From Haemonchus contortus (Eukaryota > Nematoda > Chromadorea > Rhabditida > Trichostrongylidae): a stretch of DNA of 64,000 bases. The stretch is from assembly GCA_000469685.2 (NCBI GenBank), contig LS997564.1, positions 30,839,343-30,903,342 of the forward strand, in the 5' to 3' direction. Of the stretch, positions 59,981 through 64,000 are shown piece by piece; the stretch's first letter is position 1, and each line of letters starts with the position of its first letter. The notes beneath the pieces were generated by a model that was given only the letters and a program-made list of their open reading frames with translations, made no database searches and was not told the origin of the DNA. A program made the translations under genes and the position numbers.

Positions 59981-62400
59981 GTAACTGCCATTATTTACTT
60001 GTTTTTTATCGGTTTTCGTTCCACGGTTCACGAGTTGCCTATAAACGGTGAAGGAAGGGTTCGGTAGTCCAACCTATTTCACGCAAAAGGCACTTCATTG
60101 AAAAGGGCTTGAACCCATGGAAGTGAGTGAAAATTGAAGTAGCTGAACTTCCATTTCTGTGGTTTGCCATGCATTTGGTTGCTAGGGCCCAGGCTTTATT
60201 TCACTGACTTTTTTTCCGCACTTGGCTTTATACTTAATACTTCACAAAGCGATAGCATTCTCAGCTTGAGCCCTGATAAAGTGGTCAACCGTGAAAACGG
60301 ATTCGTAGTCCTCGGGTTGTCTGGTGTTACTCCTTATCCTACAATGCTTAAATATTCCCTTTGACCATCGGGTTTAGATTTTCATATCCTTCCAATTTGT
60401 TCCATTAAATTCATGATTTTTTGTAGTCCCATAATATGCTTGCTACAGCTCCAGCGTCAACTGATATATCAGATAGGTTGAATATACCTTATATACTTCA
60501 TTGTGGGCTCTTTGTTGAATTCTGAATCCAATTCTAATTGAACGACACATGTGACGTTGGGTCCCCGTTACCGCCTTCAATTTGATTTCTGCTAAATCTT
60601 CATGTTTCTGTACAATCGGCATTCAAACGACTTTCTTGTGCTTGGTCTTCAAGTTTTACGACTTTTTACTTTGTCGAATCTGCTTAGATGCTTGTATTGA
60701 ACAAAATAAATTTTGACTTATTCTTGTTATGTAAGTAAAAAGTGTCAGGTTGGGATCACTTAGAATATTTTAAGGAACTGCTCTACATCCTTTAGACGAC
60801 CGAAACCGACTTTTTCCAACTGAACTGTCAATCTCTGCAAATCGTCCGAAATCGTCTGAAGTGATGGAATTCATACCTTGATAAGTTCCGAATAGTTTCA
60901 ACTTCCACCATTCTTCAGATCGATTTCTTATGGAATGCTTGTGATTTGTGTGACAGTTTTCCAGACCTGTTCATTACCTTGAAACTTTACTCTTCCTTAC
61001 AATCATTTCTAATTTTTCAGCGCGCCTGTGTATTTGACATTGACTTCTTGTATGGGTCCTAACACGATTCCCTTTCTTTCCCCTTCAAATCTTTGTGTAG
61101 ACTCAAGTGTTAGGCTGAACTGGGGAAGTTCCTCTGGTTAGATAGAAAACTTTTTCTTGCCACTGGAAGCCGATATTTGCTCTTTTTGAGCATTCATGGG
61201 TTTCAATGAAACTTGTCGGGAACTAGAACTACCTCCGTCAAGGTATTGGGAAAGTTGTGCTTTCCAGAACTGATTTCTCGACCACACGGGATTAGGGCCA
61301 AAGCACTGAGAGGGTCTTCACCCCAGAATAGTTCAGAAACACGTGCTTTACTTTTATTGCCTAGGAGTTGAAGTGCTGTGTTGATTTACGCAGGTCTGGC
61401 ATACGCCATGTTGCCAGCAGACACTCGATTAAGGTTTTGTCCTGTCAAACAAATGGGTGTCGCCATGTCTAGCCTTTCACCGTCTCACGGAAATGAGCGA
61501 TATATCACATTACCTTCGACTTTCTATCTTCCCTTTATAGCATGAAATAACCTAGAAATCACCTTTGAACCCTCTGTTTAATGTTCGCAACCTCAAGTGT
61601 TTAGCTCGTCAATTTGCGACCCCTTCCATTTTAAGCCGGCAGAGTGTGTAAGACCTGTAACCCCTGTCGAGGGTCCCTCATTTCGCTTGACCATGTACGA
61701 AAAACGAAATCTATTTTTTGCCTGAATCCTCACCGCATAACATTATTAGTCTTAGTATCAACTTTATGCCACGATGGAAGTTCAATCAGTTGTTTAGAAT
61801 GCTATATAAGCGAATGGTCTCCGCGAATATTTTCTTCGCCTCTGCGTTTGATCGAGCGACAGATTTATTAGAAATAAGGAATTGTTAAGGGATCAATCCT
61901 CTCGTAGGTGGCGATGAGCAGCTCGAATAGTAAAAGACGACATCGGATAGCGATGGTTCAACGGGAACAAGGCGGTTGAAGGTGGTCGTCAGGAGCCTGG
62001 TTGCGGATGAGCTCTCTTCCTTCGTGTGAGTGTCCTAAAAAGTGCAGTATGAAGAGAAAGATAAGCAGCCATACTAGATTACCTGTTAGGTCGGACATCG
62101 AAGTTCATGTAGAATACTCACCTTCTTACTCATGGGGAGATGGGGCGTATACAAGTTCCCTGTTCGATTTAGCTTCCGGAAGTGCGGGTGTGGGTGATAA
62201 TGATGACGTGTAGTGGTGACGTGAAGATTGTTGACCCATTGGAGATATTGGAGATAGATATGCCAATAAGACATGCCAGCAAAAGATTTTTCATGACCTA
62301 AACGTCTAGATAGGGTGAAGTTGAGGCAAAGGGGATCATTTGGGAACTCACCATTGTTGTATCAAGTTTGGTAGGAGTAGTGAGAAGGACGGCGAAGCCA
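59981..62400. other. Intergenic region between POLE3-type gene and helicase
   Basis: Convergent 3' space. AATAAA occurs at about 60705, far from the POLE3 stop. No supported gene: the frames at 60164, 61644 and 62001 are short and without motifs. Confidence 0.5.
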
Positions 62401-64000
62401 TCATTCCGAATCGAAGAGATCCGAAATGGCGGAAGCAGCAGTGATTGCGGCATGGTTGCTGGCCCAGTTAAGTATGTCGTTCCAGTAGGACAAGCGCGCC
62501 AGGGAATTCGCATGACCCAAGACAAACTGACCGTGACGGCATCTTGTCAGAGCGACGTTCAGGCGGTGAGGATCATTCAGGAAGTCCCCGCGGTCGGCAC
62601 GAAATCCAGTTCGAGTTGTGAGAAGAACAACGATATCCTTCTCTCGGCCCTGCACCGAGTCGACAGTGTGAAGATCCACAGAAGTCATCTTGGCAAACTC
62701 CTTCAAAAGTCGAGCTTGTTCTTTGTAAAAGACGATGATGGCGATGGAGGAAGGTCGTACGTTCCTACGAAGGAGGCCTTCTATCACCTGACGACAAACC
62801 TCGGCCTCAGCTTTGTTACTATGAGATTTATTGACTGACTTGGTGGAAGTACCGGGTACATCAACGAAAACAAAAGGGAGAATGGGATTCGGGCATTGGA
62901 CTGCGGAGAGGAACATCTGGCGATCCTCGGCGCATGCGCCACTCACTAATGTGTCGTCATAGAAGAGGAAGTTAGGCAGTTCATTCAATAAGGGATGTGC
63001 ACGGAAGGTAGTGATAAGATCTGCGGTAGGAACTCCTCTTTCAAGCAAGATGTCCATAACTCCTCGAGCTCCAAACCTCACAGGAGCAGACGTACGCGGA
63101 CAGTGAGTGTGAGGTTCCAGTTGATAGGTGTCACCGATGTAGATGTGGCGCGCCTGTGGCAAGTGGGTGGCCAATGCCACTAGAGCAGGTTCAGGAATTT
63201 GTGAAGCTTCATCCCCAATGAGAGTAGTGAAGCTATTAAGATGTCCAAAGAAGATACCGCCGGCAGAAGTGGAACTAAGGAGGGCGGATGTGGTGATGCA
63301 CAGGATCGCCGGACGACGAACCTCAAACATAATGGCCACGGCTTTCCGGGTAAGATCGGAGATATCTCGCTCGGCTATTAGGTATTCCTCCCGTTCCGCT
63401 TCTGTGAGATCTACCGTAAAGTCGTCGTAGAACATTAAGCTCTCCAGTAATTCACGACCACGTTGATACTTGCGACAAGTCGCATAGTCGTTTGGGGAGA
63501 GAACTGTGCCGTAGATGTCTGGGAGGTCCTTGAGGATTGTGTGCAGGTCAACTGGCGTCTGTGGAGTACCCTCCATTAATGCTGCATCCGAGACGTAGCG
63601 TAAGATGTTGAGGTGCTTGTAGTCGTCGAGGCGCAATAACATGTCCGTAAAGTGAGCCACGGCTGTGTTGGTGGAAGTGGTAGCAATGACATATTCGTTG
63701 GATAAAGTGAAGGTTCGGGCAGCAGCGAGAGCCCCGACAAAGGTTTTGCCCGTTCCAAAGGCGCCTTGAATGGCCATGATGGGAAGGCGGAGGTCAGCCA
63801 TTCGAAGGGCCTCCATTTGATCAGGCCGAAGCCAGCAAGATGTGCCTCTTACCGAAACCATTTCATGCTCTGGTTGAGGGTCAGCAGACCCAGTGGGAGC
63901 GCGGCGCATACCGTAGACTGAGTTGAGTACGGCTTCTGCTTGCGACCCCTCACTGAAGTTTCCGAAGAGTTGGCCCTTTGAGACAAGTTCGTAGAGTGGC
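62401..64000 (-). CDS. UPF1-like superfamily 1 helicase, C-terminal part, intronless
   Basis: SF1 helicases unwind nucleic acid using ATP. The frame is open from the right edge to a stop at 62401-62403 with no intron, over 530 codons. Motifs on minus, in order: a Q-motif-like LRPDQMEALRMA, Walker A GAFGTGKTF, Ia TSTNTAVAHFTDML, Walker B GDEASQIPEPALVAL (DEAS, as in UPF1 relatives), motif III HIYIGDTYQLEPH, motif V VDSVQGREKDIVVLL and motif VI RLNVALTRCR. All core motifs look intact. The N-terminus lies beyond base 64000. It could be a host gene of a nematode AAA_12/DNA2-NAM7-like family or mobile-element cargo; its lack of introns differs from every other gene here. Confidence 0.9.
   Translation of the reverse strand, partial: PLYELVSKGQLFGNFSEGSQAEAVLNSVYGMRRAPTGSADPQPEHEMVSVRGTSCWLRPDQMEALRMADLRLPIMAIQGAFGTGKTFVGALAAARTFTLSNEYVIATTSTNTAVAHFTDMLLRLDDYKHLNILRYVSDAALMEGTPQTPVDLHTILKDLPDIYGTVLSPNDYATCRKYQRGRELLESLMFYDDFTVDLTEAEREEYLIAERDISDLTRKAVAIMFEVRRPAILCITTSALLSSTSAGGIFFGHLNSFTTLIGDEASQIPEPALVALATHLPQARHIYIGDTYQLEPHTHCPRTSAPVRFGARGVMDILLERGVPTADLITTFRAHPLLNELPNFLFYDDTLVSGACAEDRQMFLSAVQCPNPILPFVFVDVPGTSTKSVNKSHSNKAEAEVCRQVIEGLLRRNVRPSSIAIIVFYKEQARLLKEFAKMTSVDLHTVDSVQGREKDIVVLLTTRTGFRADRGDFLNDPHRLNVALTRCRHGQFVLGHANSLARLSYWNDILNWASNHAAITAASAISDLFDSE

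Noticed and set aside
1..64000. CRISPR arrays, prokaryotic operons, rRNA genes, viral genes
   Set aside because: None seen; repeats are dispersed or simple tandem, and all genes are of animal type.

Overview
The window is nuclear DNA of a nematode. Genes are split into short exons with GT-AG introns whose acceptors look like TTTCAG, several start codons follow a trans-splice-like acceptor, and the encoded proteins match worm families. The many tRNA-derived SINEs, foldback elements and a mariner element point to a parasitic strongylid (clade V, hookworm-like) worm. This is inference; no species marker was found. No prokaryotic or viral gene system was seen.

Layout. 1-3609 (minus): a smu-2/IK (RED) splicing factor, nearly complete but running off the left edge. 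5485-7032 (plus): a complete methionine-R-sulfoxide reductase (MsrB) with a leader peptide, divergent from smu-2. 7877-19411 (minus): a nicotinic acetylcholine receptor alpha-type subunit in 12 exons, missing only its first (signal peptide) exon; its introns hold a dead mariner, a MITE, two SINEs, a small foldback and long poly-C runs. About 19.4-47.4 kb: a gene-poor repeat landscape with many copies of one tRNA-derived SINE, MITE copies (one inserted inside a SINE), foldbacks, a 30-bp GC-rich minisatellite and a tRNA-like sequence. 47.4-50.1 kb: a possible small gene (tentative). 52714-57177 (plus): a neuferricin (CYB5D2/tag-131 type) gene with a TGA in frame in exon 7. 58218-59980 (plus): a complete POLE3-type histone-fold gene. 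62401-64000 (minus): the C-terminal part of an intronless UPF1-like SF1 helicase, open through the right edge.

The genes belong to different processes (splicing, redox repair, neurotransmission, haem-binding secretory protein, replication/chromatin) and form no evident pathway. Exon borders were placed by hand; reading phase was followed through every junction of the MsrB, neuferricin and POLE3 models and most of the receptor, and the summed exon length is a multiple of three in each. For smu-2 the phase was checked at the first and last junctions and by total length. No novel system is demonstrated. The most notable points are the in-frame TGA in neuferricin, the nested MITE-in-SINE, several long inverted repeats, the minisatellite and the intronless helicase.
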